64,000 nucleotides of DNA from Gammaproteobacteria bacterium (lineage in GTDB: Bacteria; Pseudomonadota; Gammaproteobacteria; Pseudomonadales; UBA5518), in NCBI GenBank assembly GCA_016718385.1, contig JADKDK010000004.1, forward strand, positions 744,001-808,000, written 5' to 3'. Positions 1-7,097 of this stretch are shown piece after piece. Positions within the stretch are counted from its first letter, which is position 1; the number at the start of each line of letters is the position of its first letter. Both the position numbers and the translations under genes were made by a program. The notes beneath the pieces are model-generated. The model made no database searches, had not been told where the DNA came from, and saw nothing but the letters and a program-made list of their open reading frames with translations.

Positions 1-159
1 GAGGACGGTGGTGCATCGTACGGCGATGAACTGGACCTGTCGCTGACGCGCAAGTTCGGCCAGTATTTCACCGGCATGCTGAAGTACGCCGATTACAGCG
101 CGGACGGTTTCGCGGTCGATACGCAGAAGTTCTGGCTGCAGTTGCAGCTCGATTTCTGA
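1..159 (+). CDS. C-terminal end of an outer-membrane porin (alginate-export-like family), partial
   Basis: An open frame runs from base 1 to a TGA at 157-159, giving the last 52 residues of a protein that begins outside the window. The peptide alternates polar and hydrophobic residues (DELDLSLTRKFGQYFTGMLK) and ends in LQLQLDF. A terminal phenylalanine after a beta strand is the usual end of an outer-membrane beta barrel. The ending KYADY..DTQKFWLQLQ resembles the last strands of alginate-export (AlgE-like) porins, so that is the preferred family by inference. The substrate cannot be told from this fragment. A strong hairpin terminator follows about 50 bases downstream. Confidence 0.6.
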   Translation, partial: EDGGASYGDELDLSLTRKFGQYFTGMLKYADYSADGFAVDTQKFWLQLQLDF

Positions 160-210
160 GGCGCGAGACGTATCGGCGGTGGTTTGACCTGGACGTCGTT
201 ACCGCTGCGT

Positions 211-249
211 AAAAAAGCCCCGGTGCGCACTGCGCACCGGGGCTTTTTT
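211..249. terminator. Bidirectional rho-independent terminator
   Basis: A perfect inverted repeat, aaaaaagccccggtgcgca and its complement, gives a GC-rich stem flanked by an A run on one side and a T run on the other. It can therefore end transcription from both directions. It lies between the porin fragment (+) and rhlE (-), which converge on it. Confidence 0.9.
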
Positions 250-268
250 CGTTCGAGCGGTCAGGGGT

Positions 269-1804
269 TCAGCGCGAACCGCGACCGAAACCGGCCCCCG
301 GACGACCCATGCCGACGCCGGTGGGGCGATTGTTGTCGCGTCCCTGGCGGTTGTCGCTGCGGCCCATGCGCCCGTCGGGCTGCCCCGATCCGCGCGGCTG
401 GTGCAAGCTGCCGGCAGGGCGCTGCGGCGTGTAATCGATACGGTTGCCATCGACCTCGCCGCGCGGCGCGCTGCTCGTGCCGGGGCGGCTGTCCGGGCGA
501 CCGCCGCCCGGACGACCGCCCCCCGGGCGACCATCATCCCGACGGCCACCGCCCGGGCGGCCACCACCCGGACGACCGCCGCCCGGCCGGCCGCCGCGCG
601 GCGGCAGCGGCGGGCGGGTGTCGATGTCCGGACCCGCGCTCTTCACGATCGCCTCGAGCGCCGCCATGTCTTCCGGCGACAGCGTCGCGCGCGGCAGCTT
701 GCGCTTGATCAGGCGCTCGATGCCGCCGAGCAACGGCATGTCGTCCTCGCCGATCAGCGAGATCGCCTCGCCCGACATGCTCGCGCGGCCGGTGCGCCCG
801 ATGCGGTGCACGTAGTCCTCGGGCACGTTGGGCAGGTCGAAGTTCACGACGTGCGGCAGTTCCTTGATGTCGATGCCGCGCGCGGCGATATCGGTTGCCA
901 CCAGCACCTGCGTGCTGCCGTCCTTGAACTCGGCGAGCGCGCGCGTGCGTGCCGTCTGGCTCTTGTTGCCGTGAATCGCCAGCGCCGTGATGCCGCCCTT
1001 GCCGAGCTGCTCGGCAAGGCGATTGGCGCCGTGCTTGGTGCGCGTGAACACCAGCACCTGGTGCCAGTCGTTGTCCTTGATCAGGCGCGCGAGCAGGTGG
1101 CGCTTGGCCTCCTTGCGCACGATGTAGACGCGCTGGTCCACGAGCTCGGCCGTTGCGTTGCGCCGCGCGACCTCGACTTCCACCGGGTCGTGCAACAGCG
1201 AGTCGACCAGCGCCTTGATCTCGTCGGAGAAGGTCGCGGAGAACAGCAGGTTCTGGCGCTGCCTGGGCAGGAGCGCGAGGATGCGCTTCACGTCGCGGAT
1301 GAAGCCCATGTCGAGCATGCGGTCGGCTTCGTCCAGCACCAGCGTCTTCACGGTCGAGAGGTCGAGCGTGCGCTGCTGCACGTGGTCGAGCAGTCGGCCC
1401 GGCGTGGCGACCAGGATGTCGAGCGAGCGCGCGAGGCGGTCGACCTGCGGCTGCATGCCCACACCGCCGAAGATCACGGTCGACTGCACCGGCGTGTACT
1501 TGCCGTAGACGCGCACGGATTCCTCGACCTGCGCGGCGAGCTCGCGCGTGGGCGTCAGGATCAGCACGCTGACGCGGCGGCGAGCCTTGGGGTCGCCCGC
1601 GGCGACCTGTTCCATGAGCCTCTGCAGGATGGGCAGCACGAAGCCGGCGGTCTTGCCGGTGCCGGTCTGGGCGCCGGCGAGCAGGTCGCGGCCGCCGAGC
1701 ACGGCGGGAATGGCGTTTTTCTGGATGGGTGTGGGTTCGGTATAGCCGTGTTCGGTGACGGCACGCACGATCAGGTCGCTGAGACCCAGTGAAGCAAAAC
1801 TCAT
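269..1804 (-). CDS. rhlE: DEAD-box ATP-dependent RNA helicase, RhlE type
   Basis: A 511-residue protein that would unwind structured RNA using ATP, in RNA decay, ribosome assembly or cold adaptation. The Q motif (PTPIQKNAIP), Walker A (AQTGTGKT), DEAD box (VLDEADRMLDMGF), SAT motif (LLFSATFS) and motif VI (HRIGRTGR) are all visible in order. The FASLGLSDLIVRAV start is typical of RhlE. The frame extends 27 codons further upstream, but the ATG at 1802-1804 begins the conserved MSFASLGLS, so it was chosen. The last 110 or so residues are a Gly/Arg/Pro-rich tail with a short tandem repeat, as in RhlE tails that bind RNA. The gene is divergent from the cytochrome c' gene and converges with the porin. 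RhlE is well supported; the cellular role is family knowledge. Confidence 0.95.
   Translation of the reverse strand: MSFASLGLSDLIVRAVTEHGYTEPTPIQKNAIPAVLGGRDLLAGAQTGTGKTAGFVLPILQRLMEQVAAGDPKARRRVSVLILTPTRELAAQVEESVRVYGKYTPVQSTVIFGGVGMQPQVDRLARSLDILVATPGRLLDHVQQRTLDLSTVKTLVLDEADRMLDMGFIRDVKRILALLPRQRQNLLFSATFSDEIKALVDSLLHDPVEVEVARRNATAELVDQRVYIVRKEAKRHLLARLIKDNDWHQVLVFTRTKHGANRLAEQLGKGGITALAIHGNKSQTARTRALAEFKDGSTQVLVATDIAARGIDIKELPHVVNFDLPNVPEDYVHRIGRTGRASMSGEAISLIGEDDMPLLGGIERLIKRKLPRATLSPEDMAALEAIVKSAGPDIDTRPPLPPRGGRPGGGRPGGGRPGGGRRDDGRPGGGRPGGGRPDSRPGTSSAPRGEVDGNRIDYTPQRPAGSLHQPRGSGQPDGRMGRSDNRQGRDNNRPTGVGMGRPGAGFGRGSR
479..598 (-). repeat. Tandem GGGRP-type repeat encoding the RhlE tail
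   Basis: About 40 codons encode repeated GRPGG/GGGRP units, interrupted once by RRDDGRP. At DNA level this is a run of near-identical 15-base units. Such Gly/Arg tails bind RNA non-specifically in DEAD-box helicases. Repeat number is likely to vary between strains by slippage (inference). Confidence 0.75.
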
Positions 1805-2052
1805 GAATTGTCCTTGATGGAATCGACGGCGCTCGCCCTGGCGGGCGGCAGTCTCGAGCCGAATGTGGGTTTCGGTCTTTGGCACGGGAACGCGGGCAGA
1901 CTGCAGCCCGGCGCGGCGCAGTGTAGCAATGCACCGCGCCCGCCATGACGGTCTATCGCGGCATTAATCACCATGGCGCGATTTCGCGGTATGCTCGGCG
2001 CGTCGGGAACAAAAATCACACCGACCTGAATGGAACCACCGGAGGAAAACGC

Positions 2053-2523
2053 ATGAACAAAAGAGTCTTTTGGCGCGCGGCCGCGGCATACGCACTGGTC
2101 ACGATGGCCCCGGTCGCCGTGTTGGCGGATGACGACGACGAGAATCCGGCGATCGCCTACCGCGAAGCGATGATGACGCTTATCGGCCACAATTTCGGGC
2201 CGATGCAGATGACGCTGGAAGGCAAGATTCCCTGGGACGATGCACGCATGGCCGGCTACGGCAAGGAACTTGCCGCCCTCGCGGGGCTCAACCAGATGCG
2301 CGGATTCCCGGAGGGCTCCGACAAGGGCGACACGCACGCCAAGCCCGAGATCTGGAAGAACATGGACGACTTCAAGCAGAAGATGGAGGAGTTCCAGCTC
2401 GCGGCCGCGAAGTTGGGCAAAGTGGCTGCGGGCGGCGATCGCAAGGCCATCTCCGCCGAGATCGAGGCCACCGGCAAGACCTGCGGCGCCTGCCACGACG
2501 ACTACAAGGAAAAGGACGACTGA
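2053..2523 (+). CDS. Cytochrome c' family protein (c556-like)
   Basis: A 156-residue periplasmic haem protein. It has an N-terminal signal peptide (MNKRVFWRAAAAYALVTMAP.., cleavage near VLA-DD) and the c-type haem motif CGACH at residues 144-148. The C-terminal position of the motif is the hallmark of the four-helix-bundle cytochrome c' / c556 family. Haem is attached covalently in the periplasm. Members bind NO or CO, or pass electrons at low potential. The ATG at 2053 is preceded by ggagg at 2041-2045. The frame is open further upstream, but the signal peptide fixes this start. It is convergent with a cytochrome b561 gene, a pairing often seen in proteobacteria, which suggests that the membrane cytochrome b exchanges electrons with this protein (inference). 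Confidence 0.92.
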   Translation: MNKRVFWRAAAAYALVTMAPVAVLADDDDENPAIAYREAMMTLIGHNFGPMQMTLEGKIPWDDARMAGYGKELAALAGLNQMRGFPEGSDKGDTHAKPEIWKNMDDFKQKMEEFQLAAAKLGKVAAGGDRKAISAEIEATGKTCGACHDDYKEKDD

Positions 2524-2599
2524 CGCCTCGTGGGTTTGGCTTCGGCCAAACATTGGGCCCGCGCGTGGCGGGACTCACCCGCCACGCGTCTTCAGCCGC

Positions 2600-3256
2600 T
2601 CACAGGAACGGCGGTGGCGGCGGTGGCGCCAGCGACAGCCCCCAGTAAAGCAGCCCCGAAAGCACGGCGATCACCACGAGGGCCAGCCACAGCGGGCGTG
2701 GCGCGCCAGCGGCGGAGGACTCGCCCCCGTTCAGCATCGGTGCGATCAGGTTCTTCTGCCTGCGCAGCAGGTAGAACAGCACCGTGCCGATGTGCAGCGC
2801 CACCAGCGAGAGCAGCAACCAGAAGTTCGGTTCGTGCCATGCCGCCAGCGCATCGACGCTGTCGCGATCCAGCGCCCGCACCAGCGGTCCCTCGAAGCTG
2901 AGGTCATCGGAGTTGAACAACCCGGTCACGCCCTGCGCCGCGAGCAGCGTCAGCATCGCGATGACAGACCAGCCGCCGGCCGGGTTGTGGCCGGGGCGCT
3001 CGGGTTCCATTCCGCGCAGGTAGCGGAGCGCCGCCGCCGGCGGGCGCAGGAAGTCACTGAAGCGCGCGTGCCGGCTGCCGATGAAACCCCACACGATGCG
3101 AAAGCCCACCAGCACCAGCACCGTGTAGCCGCACCACTCGTGCACATCCATCGCGTCGTATTCCGCGCTGACCCACGCCGTTATCATCAGCAGGGGCAGC
3201 GACCAGTGGAACAGGCGCACCGGGAGGTCCCATAGCGGGGCTTTGCGGGTGTTCAT
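2600..3256 (-). CDS. Cytochrome b561 family membrane protein
   Basis: A 218-residue membrane protein of the bacterial di-haem cytochrome b561 / Ni-hydrogenase b-type group. It opens with the characteristic WDLPVRLFHWSLPLLMITAW, in which the His lies in the first helix. HEWCGYTVLVLVGFRIVWGF follows in helix 2, with further helices around residues 115-135, 170-190 and 198-212. Conserved His residues in helices 1, 2 and 4 (LVALHIG) would hold haem. It probably moves electrons between the quinone pool and a periplasmic cytochrome. The start at 3256 gives MNTRKAPLWDLPVRLFHW; the open frame extends 34 codons upstream without conserved sequence. It ends in a poly-proline tail (APPPPPPFL), which is unusual but harmless. 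It converges with the cytochrome c' gene. Confidence 0.9.
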   Translation of the reverse strand: MNTRKAPLWDLPVRLFHWSLPLLMITAWVSAEYDAMDVHEWCGYTVLVLVGFRIVWGFIGSRHARFSDFLRPPAAALRYLRGMEPERPGHNPAGGWSVIAMLTLLAAQGVTGLFNSDDLSFEGPLVRALDRDSVDALAAWHEPNFWLLLSLVALHIGTVLFYLLRRQKNLIAPMLNGGESSAAGAPRPLWLALVVIAVLSGLLYWGLSLAPPPPPPFL

Positions 3257-3334
3257 CGGCGTCGCTTCTCCGGCCACGGATTTGCCGCGAATTCTAGCCC
3301 GGAGCGATGGGTAAAACTTCGCCTTCCACCGAGG

Positions 3335-3363
3335 TTGACGAAGCCGGACGGGCTCCATATAGT
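3335..3363 (+). promoter_or_regulatory. Sigma-70-type promoter of tRNA-Arg
   Basis: TTGACG at 3335-3340 and TATAGT at 3358-3363 are separated by exactly 17 bases. The mature tRNA begins 11 bases after the -10 box. The match to the sigma-70 consensus is strong in an otherwise GC-rich region. Confidence 0.8.
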
Positions 3364-3374
3364 ACGCGGCCTTC

Positions 3375-3451
3375 GCACCCGTAGCTCAGTTGGATAGAGT
3401 ACCTGGCTACGAACTAGGGGGTCGGGAGTTCGAATCTCTCCGGGTGCGCCA
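3375..3451 (+). tRNA. tRNA-Arg (anticodon ACG)
   Basis: A 77-base cloverleaf. The acceptor stem gcacccg pairs with cgggtgc, the D arm contains AGCTCAGTTGGATAGAG, the anticodon loop is CTACGAA with anticodon ACG, the T loop is GTTCGAATC, and CCA is encoded at 3449-3451. ACG is normally edited to ICG to read CGU/CGC/CGA (established for this tRNA). It has its own promoter and a strong terminator directly downstream, so it is a single-gene unit. Confidence 0.97.
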
Positions 3452-3488
3452 TACAAAAAAGCCCAGCCTTGCGCTGGGCTTTTTTGTA
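3452..3488. terminator. Rho-independent terminator after tRNA-Arg
   Basis: A perfect inverted repeat, tacaaaaaagcccagc and its complement around the loop cttgc, ends in a T run. It begins one base after the encoded CCA. Because A and T runs flank both sides, it can work in both directions. Confidence 0.93.
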
Positions 3489-3532
3489 TGGTGTGCGCGG
3501 CGAGTGGAACAGAGAACTCCCCAGTTCGACAA

Positions 3533-3661
3533 ACGGGCAGGAATGCCCGTTTGGACGCCGCAGCGAAGCGAAGGCGCCCCGCAGGGGCGAGCGCCATGGA
3601 TGGCGCGAGTCAATCTCTCCGCGTAGCCGTGCCGCGCGCTGTCGTCGCCATGAATGGCGAC
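3533..3661. repeat. Gene-free stretch with several short palindromes
   Basis: The roughly 250 bases between the tRNA terminator and hicB carry no plausible gene. They contain palindromes such as acgggcaggaatgcccgt (3533-3550), a gcgccatggatggcgc-type hairpin near 3590-3606, and gtcgccatgaatggcgac at 3644-3661. The last matches a stem variant of the REP family seen at 56.5 kb but lacks a clear GTAG head. Confidence 0.5.
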
Positions 3662-3741
3662 CCACGGGAATAGCTGGCTGGCAGGCCGGGCTGTTGTGTA
3701 AGGCTTTCGCGTCCTCGAAGGACGAGCTCATCTTCTGATGA

Positions 3742-4077
3742 TCAATCGACGTGAGCCGCTTCGGCCAACACCTTCGCCGCCCATTGGTTGAGGCTCGTGC
3801 CGGCCGCTTGCGCCGCCACCAGCGCTGCGCCATGCACCTCCGGCGGGATGCGCAGCATCAATCTGCCGCTGGCGGGCTTCTCGGGCGTCTGGCCGAGTTT
3901 CGCACAGGCGGCGACATAATCATCGACGGCCTCGTGAAACGCCGCTTCCAGCTCGGCAACGGACTCGCCGTGGAACGATACGACGTCGCGCATCCCGGCC
4001 AGCCGGCCAAAGAAAATCTTGTCGCTGTCGTCGTATTCGATGCGGGCGGTATAGCCCTTGTAGGTCATGGCGTTCAT
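3742..4077 (-). CDS. hicB: HicB family antitoxin
   Basis: A 111-residue type II antitoxin. The N-terminal half (YKGYTARIEYDDSDKIFFGR, then a GMRDVVSFHGESVAELEAAF stretch) is the partially degraded RNase H-like HicB fold. The C-terminal part (SGRLMLRIPPEVHGAALVAA, then SLNQWAAKVL) is a ribbon-helix-helix DNA-binding domain. It should bind HicA and repress the operon. The ATG at 4077 overlaps the hicA stop by four bases (ATGA), showing translational coupling in the order toxin then antitoxin, normal for hicAB. The open frame runs a further 50 codons upstream into hicA without family sequence. Confidence 0.93.
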   Translation of the reverse strand: MNAMTYKGYTARIEYDDSDKIFFGRLAGMRDVVSFHGESVAELEAAFHEAVDDYVAACAKLGQTPEKPASGRLMLRIPPEVHGAALVAAQAAGTSLNQWAAKVLAEAAHVD

Positions 4078-4328
4078 GGTTGGATTCCGATCTTGTCGAG
4101 AAACTCGCGCGCCGCGATGACGCGATATCGCAGCGCCTCCTTGCCGGGATGCGGGCGATGGAAATGCGCGCGCACGCCACCCTTCTCGAAGGTCACGGAC
4201 GAGCCGGAACCTTCGATGACGCGGCATCCAGCGGCGAGCAGCAGCGCCTCGATCCTCGACCAGTCCAGCGCGCCGTTCACCGGCGTCGTGAAGATGGCTT
4301 CGAGCGTCTTGCGGTGCTTGCTGTTCAT
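4074..4328 (-). CDS. hicA: HicA family mRNA interferase toxin
   Basis: An 84-residue toxin beginning MNSKHRKTLEAIF. HicA proteins have a double-stranded-RNA-binding-like fold and cleave mRNA; the conserved catalytic His lies in the segment GSGSSVTFEKGGVRAHFHRP. Here the family Gly-Ser-H position reads GSGSS, so the usual catalytic histidine after GS is not seen at the expected place, while HFHRPHP follows later. The extended form with a TPVNGALDWSRIEALLLAAG leader is a known HicA subgroup. Upstream on the same strand lies a piece of a UvrD-like helicase gene. Confidence 0.9.
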   Translation of the reverse strand: MNSKHRKTLEAIFTTPVNGALDWSRIEALLLAAGCRVIEGSGSSVTFEKGGVRAHFHRPHPGKEALRYRVIAAREFLDKIGIQP

Positions 4329-4364
4329 GCGTCGCACGCTAGCGATCCATGCAAGCATAAGCAA

Positions 4365-4481
4365 TCATTTTGTGCAAGCATTGATCATGTGCCGGGTGGA
4401 GCGATAGTTCTCGATCAGATAGCGCGGCCTGAACTTGTAGTCGTCCTCGAAGCGGCGGATGAACGCGACGCAGTCCTGAAA
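4365..4481 (-). pseudogene. Remnant of a UvrD/Rep-type (superfamily 1) helicase gene
   Basis: About 38 codons read SFQDCVAFIRRFEDDYKFRP, then RYLIENYRSTRHMINAC, and then stop. This matches the stretch of superfamily 1 helicases after motif III, including the motif IV-type segment (L-x-x-N-Y-R-S-T) in which the Arg contacts ATP phosphate. Nothing recognisable of the helicase remains on either side: upstream is tex and downstream is hicA. It is therefore a debris fragment, probably from a deletion linked to arrival of the hicAB unit (inference). Confidence 0.6.
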
Positions 4482-4641
4482 TGACGGCGAGCTGGCGGCG
4501 CGGAGCGCGAATGCCGGCATCAGCGATGCACACCCTGTGCGATGTGATCCATCCCTACCCAAAAGCGCCGGTTTCCACAAGTCTCGCGGCCGGGTCCGGC
4601 GGTGCGCATAATCCGCCGCCTCGCAGGATGGAGTCACCCGC

Positions 4642-6978
4642 ATGTTGTCGATTCAAGAACGCATTGCCGCGGAACTGAACGTCGGCGTCAGCCAGGTCGC
4701 GGCGGCGGTCGGGTTGCTCGACGACGGGGCCACGGTGCCCTTCGTGGCGCGCTATCGCAAGGAAGTGACCGGGGGGCTCGACGATGTGCAGCTGCGCGCG
4801 CTGGAGCAGCGCCTCGCTTACCTGCGCGAGCTGGAGGATCGGCGCGAGGCGATCGTCAAGAGCATCACCGAGCAGGGCAAGATGACGCCGGCGCTGGAAG
4901 CCTCGATCCGCGAGGCCGATTCCAAGGCCCGCCTCGAGGATCTCTACCTCCCGTACAAGCCCAAGCGCCGCACCAAGGGCCAGATCGCGCGCGAGGCGGG
5001 CATCGAGCCGCTCGCGGAGCTGCTGCTCACCGATCCCATGCGCGATCCGGCCACCGAGGCGGTGGCGTTCCTGAACGCCGAGGCGGGTTTCGCCGACACC
5101 AAGGCCGTGCTCGACGGCGCGCGCCACATCCTGATGGAGCGTTTCGCCGAGGACGCCGAGCTCGTGGGGCGCGTGCGCCAGCTGCTGCACGAGCAAGGGC
5201 AACTGCAGGCGCGCGTGGCCGATGGCAAGGAGGCCGAGGGCGCCAAGTTCGCCGACTACTTCGCGCATACCGAGCCGCTGTCGAAGGTGCCCTCGCACCG
5301 CGCGCTGGCGATGTTCCGCGGACGCAACGAGGGCGTGCTCTACCTGGCCGTGGACCTGCCGGGCGCTGCCGAGACCAGCGCGCACCCCTGCGAGGGGATG
5401 GTGGCCGCGCACGCCGGCATCAGTGACAAGGGCCGCCCGGCTGACGCCTGGCTGATGGAGGTGGCGCGCTGGACCTGGCGCGTGCGCCTCTCGGTGCACG
5501 TGGTGGGCGAACTGCTGGCCGAACTGCGCGAGGCGGCCGAGGCCGAGGCGATCCGCGTGTTCGCGGCCAACCTGCGCGACCTGCTGCTGGCCGCGCCGGC
5601 GGGGCATCGCGCCTGCATCGGGCTGGATCCGGGGCTGCGCACCGGCGTGAAGGTGGTGGCGCTCGACGGCACCGGCAAGCTGCTCGAATACACCACCATC
5701 TACCCGCACGTGCCGCAGAACAAGTGGCGCCAGTCGCTCGACACGCTGGCGGCGCTGGCGCGCAAGCACGGCAGCGACCTGATCGCGATAGGCAACGGCA
5801 CCGCCTCGCGCGAGACCGAGAAGCTGGCGGCGGAACTGATCGCGGCGCATCCCGAGCTCGGCCTCACGCGCGTGGTGGTCAGCGAGGCCGGCGCCTCGGT
5901 GTACTCGGCCTCCGAGCTGGCCTCGCAGGAATTCCCCGACGTCGATGTCAGCATCCGCGGCGCGATCTCGATCGGCCGTCGCCTGCAGGATCCGCTGGCC
6001 GAGCTGGTCAAGATCGAACCCAAATCGATCGGTGTCGGCCAGTACCAGCACGACCTGAACCAGCTCAGGCTGTCGAAGAGCCTCGACGCCGTGGTCGAGG
6101 ACTGCGTGAACAGCGTGGGCGTGGAACTCAACAGCGCCTCGGCGGCACTGCTGAGCCGCGTCTCGGGCCTGGGTGCCTCGCTGGCGCAGGCCATCGTGGC
6201 GCACCGCGACCAGCACGGGCCGTTCCGCTCGCGCGATGCGCTGCGCCAGGTGCCGCGCCTCGGCGCGCGCACCTTCGAGCAGTGCGCGGGCTTCCTGCGT
6301 ATCCGGCGCGGCGACAACCCGCTCGATGCCTCGGCGGTGCACCCGGAGTCCTACCCGGTGGTCGAGCGCATCGCGGCGGCGCAGGGTTGCTCCGTGTCGG
6401 AATTGATCGGCAATGCCGAGCGCGTGCGTGGCCTCGATCCCTGCCGGTTCGTGACCCCCGAAGCCGGCGAGCTCACGGTGCGCGACATCCTGCGCGAGCT
6501 GGAGAAGCCCGGGCGCGACCCGCGCCCGGCCTTCAAGACCGCGACCTTCAAGGAGGGCGTCGAGGAGCTGAAGCACCTGCAGCCGGGCATGGTGCTCGAA
6601 GGCTCCGTCACCAACGTCGCGAACTTCGGCGCCTTCGTCGACATCGGCGTGCACCAGGACGGGCTGGTGCACGTCTCGGCGCTCAGCAACCGTTTCGTGA
6701 AGGATCCGCGCGAGGTGGTGAAGGCCGGCGACGTGGTCAGGGTGAAGGTGCTGGAGGTCGACATCGCGCGCAAGCGCATTGCCCTGACCATGCGCCTCGA
6801 CGACGAGGTGCCGGCCGAGGGCGCGCCGCGGCAAAAGGGCGGCGCGGCGCGGCCGCAGCCGGGACGAGCGAACGAGCAGCGCCAGCACCAGCCGCGCCGC
6901 GACGAGCCGCGCGCGAATGCGCCGAAGACCGGCACGCTGGGCGAGTTGCTGCTGGCGGCGCAGAAGCGCCAGCGCTGA
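4642..6978 (+). CDS. tex: RNA-binding transcriptional accessory protein Tex
   Basis: A 778-residue cytoplasmic nucleic-acid-binding protein (family usual length 720-790). Visible parts in order are the N-terminal helical Tex region (MLSIQERIAAELNVGVSQVA), the YqgF/RNase H-like domain near residues 325-460 (IGLDPGLRTGVKVVALD), helix-hairpin-helix motifs near residues 495-560 (LSRVSGLGASLAQAIVAHRD), and an S1 RNA-binding domain near residues 648-720 (VTNVANFGAFVDIGVHQDG). A basic Gln/Arg/Pro-rich tail follows. Tex affects transcription and RNA processing and is related to eukaryotic Spt6. The start ATG is preceded by aggatgga. It is monocistronic as far as can be seen. Confidence 0.97.
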   Translation: MLSIQERIAAELNVGVSQVAAAVGLLDDGATVPFVARYRKEVTGGLDDVQLRALEQRLAYLRELEDRREAIVKSITEQGKMTPALEASIREADSKARLEDLYLPYKPKRRTKGQIAREAGIEPLAELLLTDPMRDPATEAVAFLNAEAGFADTKAVLDGARHILMERFAEDAELVGRVRQLLHEQGQLQARVADGKEAEGAKFADYFAHTEPLSKVPSHRALAMFRGRNEGVLYLAVDLPGAAETSAHPCEGMVAAHAGISDKGRPADAWLMEVARWTWRVRLSVHVVGELLAELREAAEAEAIRVFAANLRDLLLAAPAGHRACIGLDPGLRTGVKVVALDGTGKLLEYTTIYPHVPQNKWRQSLDTLAALARKHGSDLIAIGNGTASRETEKLAAELIAAHPELGLTRVVVSEAGASVYSASELASQEFPDVDVSIRGAISIGRRLQDPLAELVKIEPKSIGVGQYQHDLNQLRLSKSLDAVVEDCVNSVGVELNSASAALLSRVSGLGASLAQAIVAHRDQHGPFRSRDALRQVPRLGARTFEQCAGFLRIRRGDNPLDASAVHPESYPVVERIAAAQGCSVSELIGNAERVRGLDPCRFVTPEAGELTVRDILRELEKPGRDPRPAFKTATFKEGVEELKHLQPGMVLEGSVTNVANFGAFVDIGVHQDGLVHVSALSNRFVKDPREVVKAGDVVRVKVLEVDIARKRIALTMRLDDEVPAEGAPRQKGGAARPQPGRANEQRQHQPRRDEPRANAPKTGTLGELLLAAQKRQR

Positions 6979-7005
6979 CGGGTCATCGAGCTAATAACCT
7001 AAACA

Positions 7006-7022
7006 ATAATGTTTCGCATTTA
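7006..7022. promoter_or_regulatory. Weak Fur-box-like palindrome upstream of TonB receptor
   Basis: ATAATG, 5 bases, CATTTA lies about 75 bases before the receptor start, in a locally AT-rich stretch. It partly resembles a Fur site half-palindrome (ATAATG..CATTAT), as would be expected if the receptor imports iron. The match is imperfect, so this is a suggestion only. Confidence 0.25.
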
Positions 7023-7097
7023 GATTCAATCTGCTAGTCTCCCCTTCCGTACCGGCGTGATGCCGGACACGAATCGCGAACAAGGGGAGACATCACG

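Noticed and set aside
4555..6888. A 777-codon open frame antisense to tex
   Set aside because: The real strand carries a full Tex protein with S1 domain, and the antisense protein shows only His/Arg/Ala-rich mirror sequence.
7006..7022. A clear Fur box in front of the TonB receptor
   Set aside because: Only half the consensus is kept, so it was listed with low confidence and not used as evidence for iron regulation.
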